From: Paenibacillus sp. FSL R7-0204
GTDB lineage: Bacteria > Bacillota > Bacilli > Paenibacillales > Paenibacillaceae
Length of the DNA stretch: 64,000 nucleotides
Direction: 5' to 3'
Assembly: GCF_038002225.1 (NCBI RefSeq)
Contig: NZ_JBBOCA010000001.1
Coordinates: 2,914,001 to 2,978,000 of the forward strand
Below, one piece after another: positions 26,577 through 35,211 of this stretch (within the stretch, counting starts at the first letter, position 1; each line of letters opens with the position of its first letter). The notes beneath the pieces are model-generated. The model was not told the DNA's origin, searched no databases, and saw only the letters and a list, made by a program, of their open reading frames with translations. The translations under genes were made by a program, and so were the position numbers.

Positions 26577-27443
26577 TTAGCGCATCTTCAGCTCAATGCT
26601 GCGCGGGTCTACAAAGCTGTAGCCCTTGCCCTCAAGCGTAGTGAGCAGAGTGTCAAGCGCCTCTACCGTCCAAGGCAGCTCATGCATCAGAATATTGCTC
26701 CCGGAATGCAGCTGACCGGTGACATTGCTGATCAGCTTGCTGGTCTTATCCGTATCCTTGGCCTTCATCTCCCAGTCGAGGGAGCCATTGGACCAGGTCA
26801 TGTAGAGCATACCGTTTGCCGCGGCGATTTTTTTGCCTACGTCACCGCCTGCGCCATGCGGCGGACGGAAGAAGTGAGGGGTCTCACCCGTAATTTCCTT
26901 GACGATATTCTGAACATCTTCAATCTGCTTCTTCACTTCGGCTTCCGGCTTATCCTTCAGTACAATGTGATCCCAGCTATGATTGCCGAGCACGCCGCCC
27001 CGTTTGTGGATCAGCTCCAGCAGCTCGGGATGCTCCTTCACACGGTAGCCGTTGACGAAGAAGATCGCCTTGGCCTTGTGCTTGTCCAGCGTATCCATCA
27101 GCGGATTGATTAATTCCGCTTCCTTGGGCCCGTCGTCGAAGGTCAGCAGGACTACCTTCTTGTTCGTTGCCGGATCGTTCGGGACAATATCATAATTCTT
27201 GTTCATATGGTACAGCAGCGGCACCTGCGCATCGCTGGCTGCCGCAGGCGTGGCCAAGGGCGATGCAGTTGCCTCAGGTGCAGCTGATGCTGTTACCTCA
27301 GGTGAAGGAGATGCGGCTGTTGCTGCCGCAGGCTGCGGCGTCTTCTCCGCTGCCTGACTGCCTTTATTCCCGCTGTTGCTGCAAGCTGACAGCAGACAAG
27401 CCGCCAGGAGCAGCGTTATTGTTGTTTTACCCACTTTTTTCAT
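26577..27443 (-). CDS. Polysaccharide deacetylase lipoprotein
   Basis: A 288-residue NodB-domain protein. The start at 27443 gives a clean lipoprotein signal ending in the lipobox LSAC; the frame extends upstream but without one. An Ala/Pro/Thr-rich spacer follows, then the deacetylase domain: TFDDGP (catalytic Asp and metal Asp), NHSWDH (HxxxH-type), FRPPHG and a TWSNGSLDW segment. Family enzymes remove acetyl groups from peptidoglycan or other wall glycans. It is divergent from the gene at 27529. Confidence 0.93.
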   Translation of the reverse strand: MKKVGKTTITLLLAACLLSACSNSGNKGSQAAEKTPQPAAATAASPSPEVTASAAPEATASPLATPAAASDAQVPLLYHMNKNYDIVPNDPATNKKVVLLTFDDGPKEAELINPLMDTLDKHKAKAIFFVNGYRVKEHPELLELIHKRGGVLGNHSWDHIVLKDKPEAEVKKQIEDVQNIVKEITGETPHFFRPPHGAGGDVGKKIAAANGMLYMTWSNGSLDWEMKAKDTDKTSKLISNVTGQLHSGSNILMHELPWTVEALDTLLTTLEGKGYSFVDPRSIELKMR

Positions 27444-27528
27444 CTCGCTTTCTTGTTGTTTGGCTGTATGAGCGGCTACCTTTCCGCGAACACTAAGCAT
27501 GATTTTACCATACAAGGAGGTTGGAGAT

Positions 27529-27900
27529 ATGAATACTTCGTCATTTCTGTGCGGGGTGCTGATTGGTGCAGCCGCCAGTATGATTATGTCCAAAAAACGC
27601 AGCGCCATGATGTCTGCCTTACTGCACTCGAATGGTTCTTCCTACAATGCGGGTGACAAGGCCAAGGACAAAATTATGGGGATGGCCATGACCGGCTTCG
27701 GCAGCACGGCAGCGGGCAGCAGCCACGAACATTCAGGCTCTCATGTATCCGGCGGTGGCGATCATAAAGAGGACTCCCCGTTAAAGTCCAAAGAATCAAA
27801 TCTGAACATGCTGAAGGATTTCATCCGCAGCAACCCTGACGTGAAACATGAAGTTGAGCAGATTCTCAAAGATACTCATACTGCCATACCGGGTTTGTAA
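27529..27900 (+). CDS. Small membrane-associated protein (YtxH-like start)
   Basis: A 123-residue protein with an excellent AAGGAGGT site. Residues 3-20 form a short hydrophobic helix (SSFLCGVLIGAAASMIM) followed by basic residues, as in YtxH-type proteins; the middle is Ser/His/Gly-rich and the end (NLNMLKDFIRSNPDVKHEVEQIL) is a predicted amphipathic helix. No function can be assigned. A strong terminator follows. Confidence 0.7.
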   Translation: MNTSSFLCGVLIGAAASMIMSKKRSAMMSALLHSNGSSYNAGDKAKDKIMGMAMTGFGSTAAGSSHEHSGSHVSGGGDHKEDSPLKSKESNLNMLKDFIRSNPDVKHEVEQILKDTHTAIPGL

Positions 27901-27917
27901 CCGGATTTAACCGCTGC

Positions 27918-27962
27918 AGAATCATTTTGGCGATGCCGGCATCGCTGAAGTGATTCTTTTTT
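27918..27962 (+). terminator. Rho-independent terminator
   Basis: AGAATCA pairs with TGATTCT and, inside, GCGATGCC with GGCATCGC; six T follow. It ends the transcript of the gene at 27529-27900. Confidence 0.9.
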
Positions 27963-28131
27963 AATATGGCTTTACATATAATGGGCAGCAAAATGGGCTG
28001 AATCTATATTTATTTACGTGCATTTGTAGCTTCAAAATGATAACATACACATATAGTAACCATTTTTGGCTCATTACTCGGGACTCATCATACATTAATA
28101 TTAAATGAGCTTGCAAAAGGAGGATCCTGTC

Positions 28132-28746
28132 ATGAGAATAGAGCGATTAAGTCAAGATAAGATACGGATTTTCCTCACTTTTGACGACCTGAGCGAGCGG
28201 GGCATCCAGAAGGAAGATATGTGGCAGGAGGTTCCCAAGGTGCACGACCTTTTTACGGAAATGATGGATCAGGCGTACAGCGAGCTTGGTTTTGACGCTA
28301 CGGGTCCGCTTGCCGTGGAAGTGTTCGCATTGCCCGCGCAAGGCATGGTCGTTATTGTGACCCGGGGGAAATATGATCACCATCAGTACGGTGGGGCCGG
28401 GGAAGATGAATTGCCTGAAGAGATTTACGAAATGGAAGTTACTCTTGAACAAAGCGACTCCATTGTATATGCGTTCCGCGATTTCGAGGTTCTGGTAGAA
28501 GCGGCTCATGTGCTCATCGGCAATATTACTTCTCAAGGACAACTGTATTCTTATAATGATAAATGGTACCTCTACTTCGATCCGAAGGAGTTTGAAGAGG
28601 CTGCACTGTCAGGGCTGGTAGGTGTGCTCGCTGAATTCGGAGATTCCTCTCCGGTCACTCAGGCTGTTCTGGCTGAATACGGCAAGACCGTTATGGCGGA
28701 GAATGCGATTCAGACGCTGTGCAATCATTTTAAACGCCAGGAATAA
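28132..28746 (+). CDS. mecA: Adaptor protein MecA
   Basis: A 204-residue adaptor that hands substrates such as ComK to the ClpC/ClpP protease. ATG 28132 is chosen for the AAAGGAGG site 8 bases upstream. The conserved start MRIERLSQDKIRIFLTFDDL and the C-terminal ClpC-binding domain (ITSQGQLYSYNDKWYLYF) are typical. An acidic linker (GAGEDELPEE) separates the two domains. The gene stands alone, 85 bases before prsW. Confidence 0.95.
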   Translation: MRIERLSQDKIRIFLTFDDLSERGIQKEDMWQEVPKVHDLFTEMMDQAYSELGFDATGPLAVEVFALPAQGMVVIVTRGKYDHHQYGGAGEDELPEEIYEMEVTLEQSDSIVYAFRDFEVLVEAAHVLIGNITSQGQLYSYNDKWYLYFDPKEFEEAALSGLVGVLAEFGDSSPVTQAVLAEYGKTVMAENAIQTLCNHFKRQE

Positions 28747-28822
28747 GAGAATATGGTAAGGTACGGGTCCTGCCATAACATCTTCAGCAGGAATTAGGTT
28801 TTAGCGCAAGGGAGGCTATTCG

Positions 28823-29518
28823 GTGCTTTTGTTATCGGTCATTTCGTCAGCAGTTGCACCGGGACTTGCGCTGCTGACTTTTTTCTATCTGAAAGACAAG
28901 TATGATCAGGAACCGCTCCATATGGTGCTTAAGGTGTTCCTGCTGGGCCTGTTGATCGTGCTGCCGGTGATGATTATCCAGAGGGGGCTTGTGCTGGGGC
29001 TGGGCGGTGGTCCTTATGTGGATTCCTTTCTGATCTCAGCCGGGGTGGAAGAGGCCCTGAAGTGGTTTGTGCTGTACCATATGATTTACAATCATACCGA
29101 ATTTGACGAGCCCTATGATGGAATACTATACGCCGTAGCGATTTCGCTCGGCTTCGCAACAATAGAGAATGTAATGTATGCGTGGTACAGCAATGCTTCA
29201 TTCGGCACCATGATTCTAAGGGCGCTGCTTCCAGTCTCCGGACATGCCATGTTCGGCGTAATTATGGGCTACCATATGGGCAGAGCCAAGTTCTCCGGCG
29301 GGGTCAAGACCCGGAAGATTCTGCTGATTTCATTGCTCCTGCCCTGGCTGTGGCATGGAATTTATGATTTTCTGATCGCCACGACAGCTAACTACTGGAT
29401 CTGGTTTATCGTGCCCCTGATGGCAGTTTTATGGTATAGAGGCATGGGGAAGGTAGCGCGGGCCAACAGCCGTTCCCCGTTTCGCTTTTTGAAGCGTGAG
29501 GAAGAGGTTAACCTATAA
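28823..29518 (+). CDS. prsW: Intramembrane metalloprotease PrsW
   Basis: A 231-residue polytopic protease; GTG start behind AAGGGAGG. Motifs of the PrsW family: FFYLKDKYDQEPLH, the EEALKW metal-site helix, FDEPYDGILYAVAISLGFATIENVMY and SGHAMFG. In Bacillus PrsW cleaves anti-sigma factor RsiW, releasing SigW. In Bacillus prsW is followed by sleB-ypeB; here ypeB is kept but sleB is absent. Confidence 0.94.
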   Translation: MLLLSVISSAVAPGLALLTFFYLKDKYDQEPLHMVLKVFLLGLLIVLPVMIIQRGLVLGLGGGPYVDSFLISAGVEEALKWFVLYHMIYNHTEFDEPYDGILYAVAISLGFATIENVMYAWYSNASFGTMILRALLPVSGHAMFGVIMGYHMGRAKFSGGVKTRKILLISLLLPWLWHGIYDFLIATTANYWIWFIVPLMAVLWYRGMGKVARANSRSPFRFLKREEEVNL

Positions 29519-29596
29519 ACGAGATGGACACACTTAATCCTACAGGGCAGTTCCTTAAGGCAAGGAATTCCAGAAAGGAGAGAGAGGTGTCTTTTT

Positions 29597-29743
29597 TTGC
29601 GAGTAAAAGTTCGGATTGTCTGCAAGCAGTGCGGTGAAACCTACATATTAAGAGGGAACAAGGAGCAGGGGGTTGTCCAGACCGGCTTCAAGCAATGTCT
29701 GTGCAGCTGTGTAAGCGGCTTTGAGATTGAAGAACGGGCCTGA
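29597..29743 (+). CDS. 48-residue cysteine-rich protein (possible zinc ribbon)
   Basis: A short frame starting with TTG 29597, about 9 bases behind GGAGAGAGAGG. It reads MRVKVRIVCKQCG at the start and has five further features: a second cysteine cluster (CLCSC) near residues 34-38 and an acidic end. The CxxC plus CxCxxx-type spacing suggests a small metal-binding protein. It lies between prsW and ypeB, in the place of sleB in Bacillus. It is below usual gene-calling cutoffs; reality is supported by the ribosome site and position. Confidence 0.6.
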   Translation: MRVKVRIVCKQCGETYILRGNKEQGVVQTGFKQCLCSCVSGFEIEERA

Positions 29744-29830
29744 AGACCGGATTCTTGAAACAGTGCATAAGACTTCTCAGTTATTGTCAAACTAACGGCA
29801 ATAAGCTACTGAAAGGAGCTATGCGGACCT

Positions 29831-31189
29831 ATGTACAAAAGATTAAGTGCCATAATGTTCCCGCTTACCGCACTCTTGCTGCTTGGAGCGCTCGTCTGGG
29901 GGTATCAGGAGAATCAGGAGAAGAATTCGATTCTGATCAAGGCGGAGAATCAGTATCAGCGCGCATTCCATGATCTCTCCTTCCATGTGGAGCGGCTACA
30001 CGGTGAGCTGGGCAATACGCTTGCGGTGAACACAACCTCTAACGGAATGCACCGCAAGGGACTGGTCAATGTATGGCGGATTACCAGCGAGGCGCAGAAC
30101 GAGATTAACCAGCTGCCGTTGACGCTGCTGCCGTTCAGTGAGACGGAGGAGTTCCTCTCCAAAATCGCTAACTTCTCCTACAAGGCTGCGGTGCGTGACT
30201 TCACCAAGAAGCCGCTGACTGAGGGGGAGATGGCGAATCTGAAGACGCTCTACCAGAATTCGTCTGAAATCTCCAGGGACCTGCAGAAGGTTCAGGACAA
30301 GGTCATCGGCAAAAAGCTGCGCTGGATGGATGTAGAGACTGCACTGGCTACAGAGCAGAAGGCCGAAGACAACACGATTATCGACGGGTTCAAAACCGTG
30401 GATAAACGCGTAGCGGCATACCCGGAGCTGGACTACGGCCCTTCAGTAGCAAGCATCTATGATAAGCGGTCGGTGAAAAAGCTGGGCGGCAAGCCGGTTA
30501 CCGCTGAGCAGATCAAGGGCAAGGCGATGAAGTTCGCCGAGCTGGGCGGTAAGGCACAGGTGAAGATTCAGGAGAACGGGAAGGGAACCGAGTGGGCCTC
30601 TTATACAGCTACTGTGACTTCCGCAGAGCATAAAGAGCCGGTCTCGATGGACTTCACGGCGGAAGGCGGACTGCTGATCTCTTACAATGATAACCGCGGG
30701 GTTGGACCGGCCAAAGTATCCATGAAACAAGCTGTGGAGAAGGCGGGTAAGTTCCTGGAGAAGAAGGGATATCACGGCATGACCGCAGTCAGTGCGGACC
30801 GGTATGATAATCTGGGTAATCTGACGTTCGTCAGCAGCCAGGACGGCGTGCTCATCTATCCCGAGAAAATGACGGTTCGTGTCGGGCTGGATACGGGGGA
30901 AGCGGTAGGGTTTCAGGCAAGCGACTATGTGAATGAGCATAAGGAGAAGCGCGTGCTGCCGAAGCCGAAGCTGTCCCTGGCTGAAGCCAGAGCGATGCTT
31001 AACCCGGAGTTCAAGGAGCTGTATAACCGGCTGGCCTGGATCGAGAATGAGGATGCGGTGGAGCTGCTGACCTATGAATTCGGCGGTAAAATCAACGGCT
31101 CACAGTTCAGAATTTATCTGAATGCCGCTGACGGCAATGAGGAAGCGGTGGAACAGATCCGCACCTCCTCAGGTGCACAGGACAAATAG
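29831..31189 (+). CDS. ypeB: Germination protein YpeB
   Basis: A 452-residue protein with an N-terminal membrane anchor (residues about 8-25), a helical domain (ENQYQRAFHDLSFHVERLHGELG) and C-terminal PepSY-type repeats (KVSMKQAVEKAGKFLEKKGY; LSLAEARAMLNPEF). YpeB protects and localises the cortex-lytic enzyme SleB in spores. Its usual partner gene sleB is not next to it. AAAGGAG precedes ATG 29831. A terminator follows 40 bases after the stop. Confidence 0.94.
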   Translation: MYKRLSAIMFPLTALLLLGALVWGYQENQEKNSILIKAENQYQRAFHDLSFHVERLHGELGNTLAVNTTSNGMHRKGLVNVWRITSEAQNEINQLPLTLLPFSETEEFLSKIANFSYKAAVRDFTKKPLTEGEMANLKTLYQNSSEISRDLQKVQDKVIGKKLRWMDVETALATEQKAEDNTIIDGFKTVDKRVAAYPELDYGPSVASIYDKRSVKKLGGKPVTAEQIKGKAMKFAELGGKAQVKIQENGKGTEWASYTATVTSAEHKEPVSMDFTAEGGLLISYNDNRGVGPAKVSMKQAVEKAGKFLEKKGYHGMTAVSADRYDNLGNLTFVSSQDGVLIYPEKMTVRVGLDTGEAVGFQASDYVNEHKEKRVLPKPKLSLAEARAMLNPEFKELYNRLAWIENEDAVELLTYEFGGKINGSQFRIYLNAADGNEEAVEQIRTSSGAQDK

Positions 31190-31230
31190 CTTGACTTCCC
31201 AAGTGGGACGGATAAGCCTGGTTATAATAG

Positions 31231-31268
31231 AAAAGACGCATTTCCGGAAACGGAGGGCGTCTTTTTTT
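31231..31268 (+). terminator. Terminator of ypeB
   Basis: AAAAGACGC pairs with GCGTCTTTT; an inner TTTCCG/CGGA part extends the stem; seven T follow. Confidence 0.88.
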
Positions 31269-31301
31269 GTTATTCAGGAAATTCAACGCCTAATAATAAT
31301 T

Positions 31302-31331
31302 CTGACCGGCTATGAAGGGGCGTGCTATAAT
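31302..31331 (+). promoter_or_regulatory. Promoter of ypfA
   Basis: CTGACC, an 18-base spacer and an extended -10 box TGCTATAAT (31323-31331). It lies about 35 bases before the ypfA start. Confidence 0.55.
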
Positions 31332-31363
31332 CGGTTTAGCATTTATTACTAACTCAAGCGGCG

Positions 31364-32026
31364 GTGACATGTTTGTATCCCAAAATCAATGAATATCTAT
31401 ACCTCCAGGTAGCAACCAGCGATGCGGCAGAGTCTGAGATCCAGTACCGGGCAAGGATTGCTGATATGGAGGACGAGAGCATCCTGATAGAAATCCCCAT
31501 GCAGGAGAGCAACGGCCGGCTTAAGAAGCTGTTCGTCGGTGACGAGCTGTCGGTCTATTTTCTCACAGAGGGCGGTATCAAGAATTACTTCAATACTCAT
31601 GTGCTCGGCTTCAAGGAAGATGTCATCCGGATGGTCCGGCTGCGCAAGCCTGAGGCAGAATCCATCTTCAAAATTCAGCGCCGCAGCTTCTTCCGCGTCA
31701 ATGCCGAGCTGGAGCTGGCCGTTAAGGATGCCTTGGGCAGCCGGTTTCTGGTGCGCACCGAGGATATCGGCGGCGGCGGAACGTCATTCTTAAGCGATGC
31801 CAAAATTACATTAGAGGTGGCCGACAAGCTGGCCTGCTGGCTGCTCGTCTCCTACCGCAACGGAAGCACAGAGCATGTTAATTTCGAAGGCGAGATTGTA
31901 CGGATCAAACCGCTGGAGACCGGGCGGAATCTGGTCATGGTTAAATTCTCGGCCATTTCCGATTCGGAGCGGCAAAAAATTATCCGGTACTGCTTTGAAC
32001 GCCAATTCGATTTCCGCAACCGCTGA
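31364..32026 (+). CDS. ypfA: c-di-GMP-binding PilZ protein YpfA (flagellar brake family)
   Basis: A 220-residue protein with an N-terminal YcgR-type domain and a C-terminal PilZ domain. The c-di-GMP motif RRSFFR (RxxxR) is present near residue 108; the second motif reads DIGGGG where most have DxSxxG, so the Ser is Gly. Start GTG 31364 is given; TTG 31373 is equally possible because the ribosome site (GGCGG) is weak. In Bacillus ypfA also sits between ypeB and cmk. It likely slows motility in response to c-di-GMP. Confidence 0.88.
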   Translation: MTCLYPKINEYLYLQVATSDAAESEIQYRARIADMEDESILIEIPMQESNGRLKKLFVGDELSVYFLTEGGIKNYFNTHVLGFKEDVIRMVRLRKPEAESIFKIQRRSFFRVNAELELAVKDALGSRFLVRTEDIGGGGTSFLSDAKITLEVADKLACWLLVSYRNGSTEHVNFEGEIVRIKPLETGRNLVMVKFSAISDSERQKIIRYCFERQFDFRNR

Positions 32027-32096
32027 TTCCTTGAGCAGGAATCTTCAAAAGGGCCCTAAATCAGCTTTTTTCTCCCTAAAAAACCTCAATGTCATT

Positions 32097-32125
32097 TTGC
32101 ACTGGGGTTCAAACTGTGGTATAAT
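32097..32125 (+). promoter_or_regulatory. Promoter of cmk
   Basis: TTGCAC (32097-32102), exactly 17 bases, then TATAAT (32120-32125) with an extended TG element. A start around 32132 is expected. Confidence 0.75.
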
Positions 32126-32135
32126 TTTATAAGTC

Positions 32136-32156
32136 GCAGGCAATGCCTGCTTTTTT
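32136..32156 (+). terminator. Terminator-like hairpin in the cmk leader
   Basis: GCAGGC, loop AAT, GCCTGC, then six T, located about 5 bases past the predicted transcription start of cmk. It would release a transcript of only about 25 bases or act as a 5' stability hairpin. The stem is short (6 bp). Confidence 0.5.
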
Positions 32157-32237
32157 CTTGAGAATATCAGCAAGTTCCTAGAGAGATATGTCAATAGGCG
32201 TATTTCTGCGGAAGAGTGTTTGAGGAGGAATGCCCCG

Positions 32238-32948
32238 TTGGACAGGCAGGATACACATACTAACGACCGAATTAACGTCGCCATCGACGGACCTGCCGGG
32301 GCAGGCAAGAGCACTGTAGCCCGATTGGTAGCACGGGAGCTGTCTTACATCTATGTGGACACGGGTGCCATGTACCGGGCAATCACCTGGTATATGCTTC
32401 GTGCAGGCATAGCTGCAGAGGATCATGAGCTGGTGGACCGTAAGGTCCAGAATATGGCGATTGAGCTTCTGCCGGAGAAAGATGTGCAGAAAGTGCTGAT
32501 TAACGGGGAAGACATGACCCCGCATATCCGCAGTCTTCAGGTCAGCGGCCAGGTGTCGCAGTATTCGAAGATTGAGGGTGTTAGATCCAGATTGAGTCAC
32601 TTGCAGCGTCAAATGGCGCTCCGTAAGGGAGTCGTAATGGATGGCCGGGATATCGGTACAACCGTACTGCCGGATGCCGAAGTGAAGATTTTCATGACGG
32701 CAAGTGTGGAGGAGCGTGCTCTCCGTCGTTACAAGGAACTGAAGGATACGGAAACAGTGACTCTCCAGCAGCTTGAACATGATATTGCAGCGCGGGACCG
32801 GCTTGATGAAGGCCGGGAGATTTCACCGCTGCGCCGTGCCGAGGATGCAATTCTACTCGATACGACGCATATGGATATCCTTCAGGCCGTGGAAGCCATC
32901 GTCTCCCACTGCAGAACCTATGTTAACGGGGAGAGAAATCATCTATGA
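32238..32948 (+). CDS. cmk: Cytidylate kinase
   Basis: A 236-residue CMP/dCMP kinase. TTG 32238 is chosen because GAGGAGG lies 9 bases upstream; a further TTG at 32220 would put the ribosome site inside the gene. P-loop GPAGAGKST, the YVDTGAMYRAITW substrate motif, MDGRDIGTTVLPDAEVK and the RRAEDAILLDTTHM C-terminal part are all present. plsC overlaps the stop by four bases. Confidence 0.94.
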   Translation: MDRQDTHTNDRINVAIDGPAGAGKSTVARLVARELSYIYVDTGAMYRAITWYMLRAGIAAEDHELVDRKVQNMAIELLPEKDVQKVLINGEDMTPHIRSLQVSGQVSQYSKIEGVRSRLSHLQRQMALRKGVVMDGRDIGTTVLPDAEVKIFMTASVEERALRRYKELKDTETVTLQQLEHDIAARDRLDEGREISPLRRAEDAILLDTTHMDILQAVEAIVSHCRTYVNGERNHL

Positions 32949-33532
32949 TTTATGCATTTTGCGTGGCCTTGCTTCGTGTGATTTATGCCATACTGTTCCC
33001 GCTCAAGATTGTGGGAAGAGAGAATGTGCCGAAGGAGGGTGGAGTCCTGCTCTGCGCGAATCACATCAGTCTGCTTGATCCTATGACGATCGGCATTAAG
33101 CTGAAGCGACAGGTAAGATATATGGCCAAGGCGGAATTATTCAATGTTCCGGTGCTGGGCTGGCTCATTAAGCAATTGGGCGCATTTCCTGTCAAGCGTG
33201 GCGGCGTAAGCAAAGAATCCATTAAGACGTCCCTCAATACGCTTCGCAGCGGACATGTGATGGGCATCTTCCCGGAAGGAACGCGGAACTCCGATTCCGG
33301 TTCAGCCAAGAAGGGTGCGGCAAGCTTCGCGCTCCGCAGCGGCGCAGCCGTTGTACCGGCAGCTATTATCGGGTCCTACAAGCCGTTCCGCCGGATGACT
33401 GTTGTATATGGGGCACCCATAGACCTCAGCGCATTCGAAGGTGCGGGAAGTGATTCTCTGGAAGCTGTAACCGATGTTATTATGGGACGCATCCATGAAA
33501 TGATCAGTACCGGTAAGCCCAGTTCGCGGTAA
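32945..33532 (+). CDS. plsC: 1-acyl-sn-glycerol-3-phosphate acyltransferase
   Basis: A 195-residue membrane-associated acyltransferase that makes phosphatidic acid from lysophosphatidate. Motif I NHISLLDP (HxxxxD), motif III FPEGTRN and the AAIIGS segment are clear, and an N-terminal hydrophobic stretch (FCVALLRVIYAILFP) anchors it. It overlaps cmk (ATGA). plsY, the preceding enzyme of the pathway, lies 3 kb downstream. Confidence 0.94.
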   Translation: MIYAFCVALLRVIYAILFPLKIVGRENVPKEGGVLLCANHISLLDPMTIGIKLKRQVRYMAKAELFNVPVLGWLIKQLGAFPVKRGGVSKESIKTSLNTLRSGHVMGIFPEGTRNSDSGSAKKGAASFALRSGAAVVPAAIIGSYKPFRRMTVVYGAPIDLSAFEGAGSDSLEAVTDVIMGRIHEMISTGKPSSR

Positions 33533-33707
33533 GTCCGGGAGTCAAATCTCCTGCTTCCGTGAATAGCTTATAAATTACAGCATAACCGCTATTTTTTGGA
33601 ACATACTAATCAGCAAAGTGAAATGGTTTAACGAAGCAATGATTGTTTTGAACTCTGCTCTACGCGGGTTTAAATAAATGGGGTTTTGAATCGAGGAGGG
33701 TAATCAC

Positions 33708-35036
33708 ATGTCTGAAGAAATCAAGAATCAAGAAGCTGCGGATAACGTTGAGAATAACGAGACCGTAGAAGGGGCAGAAGCTGTGGAATCCGCTGTAACC
33801 GAATCTGCAGAAGTTGTTGCCAGCAATGAAGAAGAAGTGACAAGCCAGGAAGGTCTGGAAATCATTTCTCTGAAAAAAGGCGATACCGTGAAAGGAACAA
33901 TCGTCAAAATCGAAGATAACCAAGCTTATGTAAGCATTGGATATAAATACGACGGCGTTATTCCTATTCGCGAATTGTCTTCCGTTCAGCTGGACAATGC
34001 TGCAGCAGCAGTAGAAGTTGGCCAGGAAGTGGAATGCAAGGTTGTCAGCATCAACGACAACAAGGAGAGCCTGGTGCTGTCCAAGCGTGCCATCGACAGC
34101 GAGAAATCATGGGAAGATCTGGAGAAGTATTTCGCTTCCCAGGAATCCTTCGAAGTTACTGTAGCTGATGTTGTCAAAGGCGGCCTTGTGGCTGATGTTG
34201 GCGCACGCGGCTTCATCCCGGCTTCCATGGTTGAGCGTCACTTCGTTGAAGATTTCAGCGACTACAAGGGCCGCACACTGCGTGTCAAAGTGAAAGAACT
34301 TGACCGTGAGAACAGCAAGGTTATTCTCTCCGCCAAAGAAGTTCTGGAGGAAGAATTCGAAGCTAACAAGCAGAAGATTATGGCTGAGCTATCCGAAGGT
34401 CAAATCATCGAAGGTACTGTTCAACGTCTGACTCAATTCGGCGCATTCGTTGATGTTGGCGGCGTAGACGGACTGGTTCACGTATCTGAGATCGCTTGGA
34501 ACCACGTAGAGAAGCCATCTGATGTAGTATCCGAAGGCGACAAGGTTCGTGTTAAAGTACTTAAGGTTGATCCTGAGAAGGGCAAAATCAGCCTCAGCAT
34601 CAAAGCAGCTGCTCCGGGTCCTTGGGATTCCGCAGCTGGCCAGATCAACATCGGCGATGTGGTTACAGGCGAAGTTAAGCGCCTTGTAAACTTCGGCGCA
34701 TTCGTTGAACTGCTGCCAGGCGTTGAAGGCCTTGTGCATATCTCCCAGATCTCCCACAAGCACATTGGTACTCCGCATGAAGTGCTCAAGGAAGGACAGG
34801 AAGTACAAGTGAAAGTGCTTGACTTCAACCCATCCGAGAAGCGCGTCAGCCTGAGCATCAAGGAAACTGAAGAAGCTCCGGCTCCTTCGGCCAGACCAGA
34901 ACGCAGCAACAGCAGAGACAGAGCGCCTAAAGAAGTGCTGAACAATCCTAACGTATCGCTCAGCAACGAAGGCCTCAGCTTCACACTTGCTGAACGTTTC
35001 GGCGACAAGCTGGACAAATTCAAGGGTAACAACTAA
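33708..35036 (+). CDS. rpsA: S1 RNA-binding domain protein (ribosomal protein S1 homologue)
   Basis: A 442-residue protein with four S1 domains starting near residues 60, 145, 225 and 315; the last two show the classic signatures GTVQRLTQFGAFVDVGGVDGLVHVSE and GEVKRLVNFGAFVELLPGVEGLVHIS in part. The first 55 residues are acidic (many Glu, Asn, Val). Bacillus YpfD is the counterpart; such four-domain proteins are not necessarily equal to the six-domain S1 of E. coli. GAGGAGGG precedes ATG 33708 and a strong terminator follows. Confidence 0.9.
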   Translation: MSEEIKNQEAADNVENNETVEGAEAVESAVTESAEVVASNEEEVTSQEGLEIISLKKGDTVKGTIVKIEDNQAYVSIGYKYDGVIPIRELSSVQLDNAAAAVEVGQEVECKVVSINDNKESLVLSKRAIDSEKSWEDLEKYFASQESFEVTVADVVKGGLVADVGARGFIPASMVERHFVEDFSDYKGRTLRVKVKELDRENSKVILSAKEVLEEEFEANKQKIMAELSEGQIIEGTVQRLTQFGAFVDVGGVDGLVHVSEIAWNHVEKPSDVVSEGDKVRVKVLKVDPEKGKISLSIKAAAPGPWDSAAGQINIGDVVTGEVKRLVNFGAFVELLPGVEGLVHISQISHKHIGTPHEVLKEGQEVQVKVLDFNPSEKRVSLSIKETEEAPAPSARPERSNSRDRAPKEVLNNPNVSLSNEGLSFTLAERFGDKLDKFKGNN

Positions 35037-35068
35037 TCCCTTTGTTATCTCATCATAACGGGTAAAGT

Positions 35069-35110
35069 AATCGGCGAGCCCTCGATCAGAGGGTTCGCCG
35101 ATTGTCTTTT
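35069..35110 (+). terminator. Terminator of the S1-protein gene
   Basis: AATCGGCGAGCCCTC pairs with GAGGGTTCGCCGATT (15 bp, one G-T) around GATCA, followed by a T-rich tract. Confidence 0.9.
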
Positions 35111-35211
35111 CCGGGGCATACAGGATAGCGGCAATACATCGGTAAGACGGTTAGCCAATTGGAATGTTTTTTGCTATGATGAGTAACGTAAGGAAGACAG
35201 GAGGAATGAAT

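Noticed and set aside
28768..28795. TCCTGC/GCAGGA hairpin after mecA as terminator
   Set aside because: Six base pairs with a 16-base loop and no T-run.
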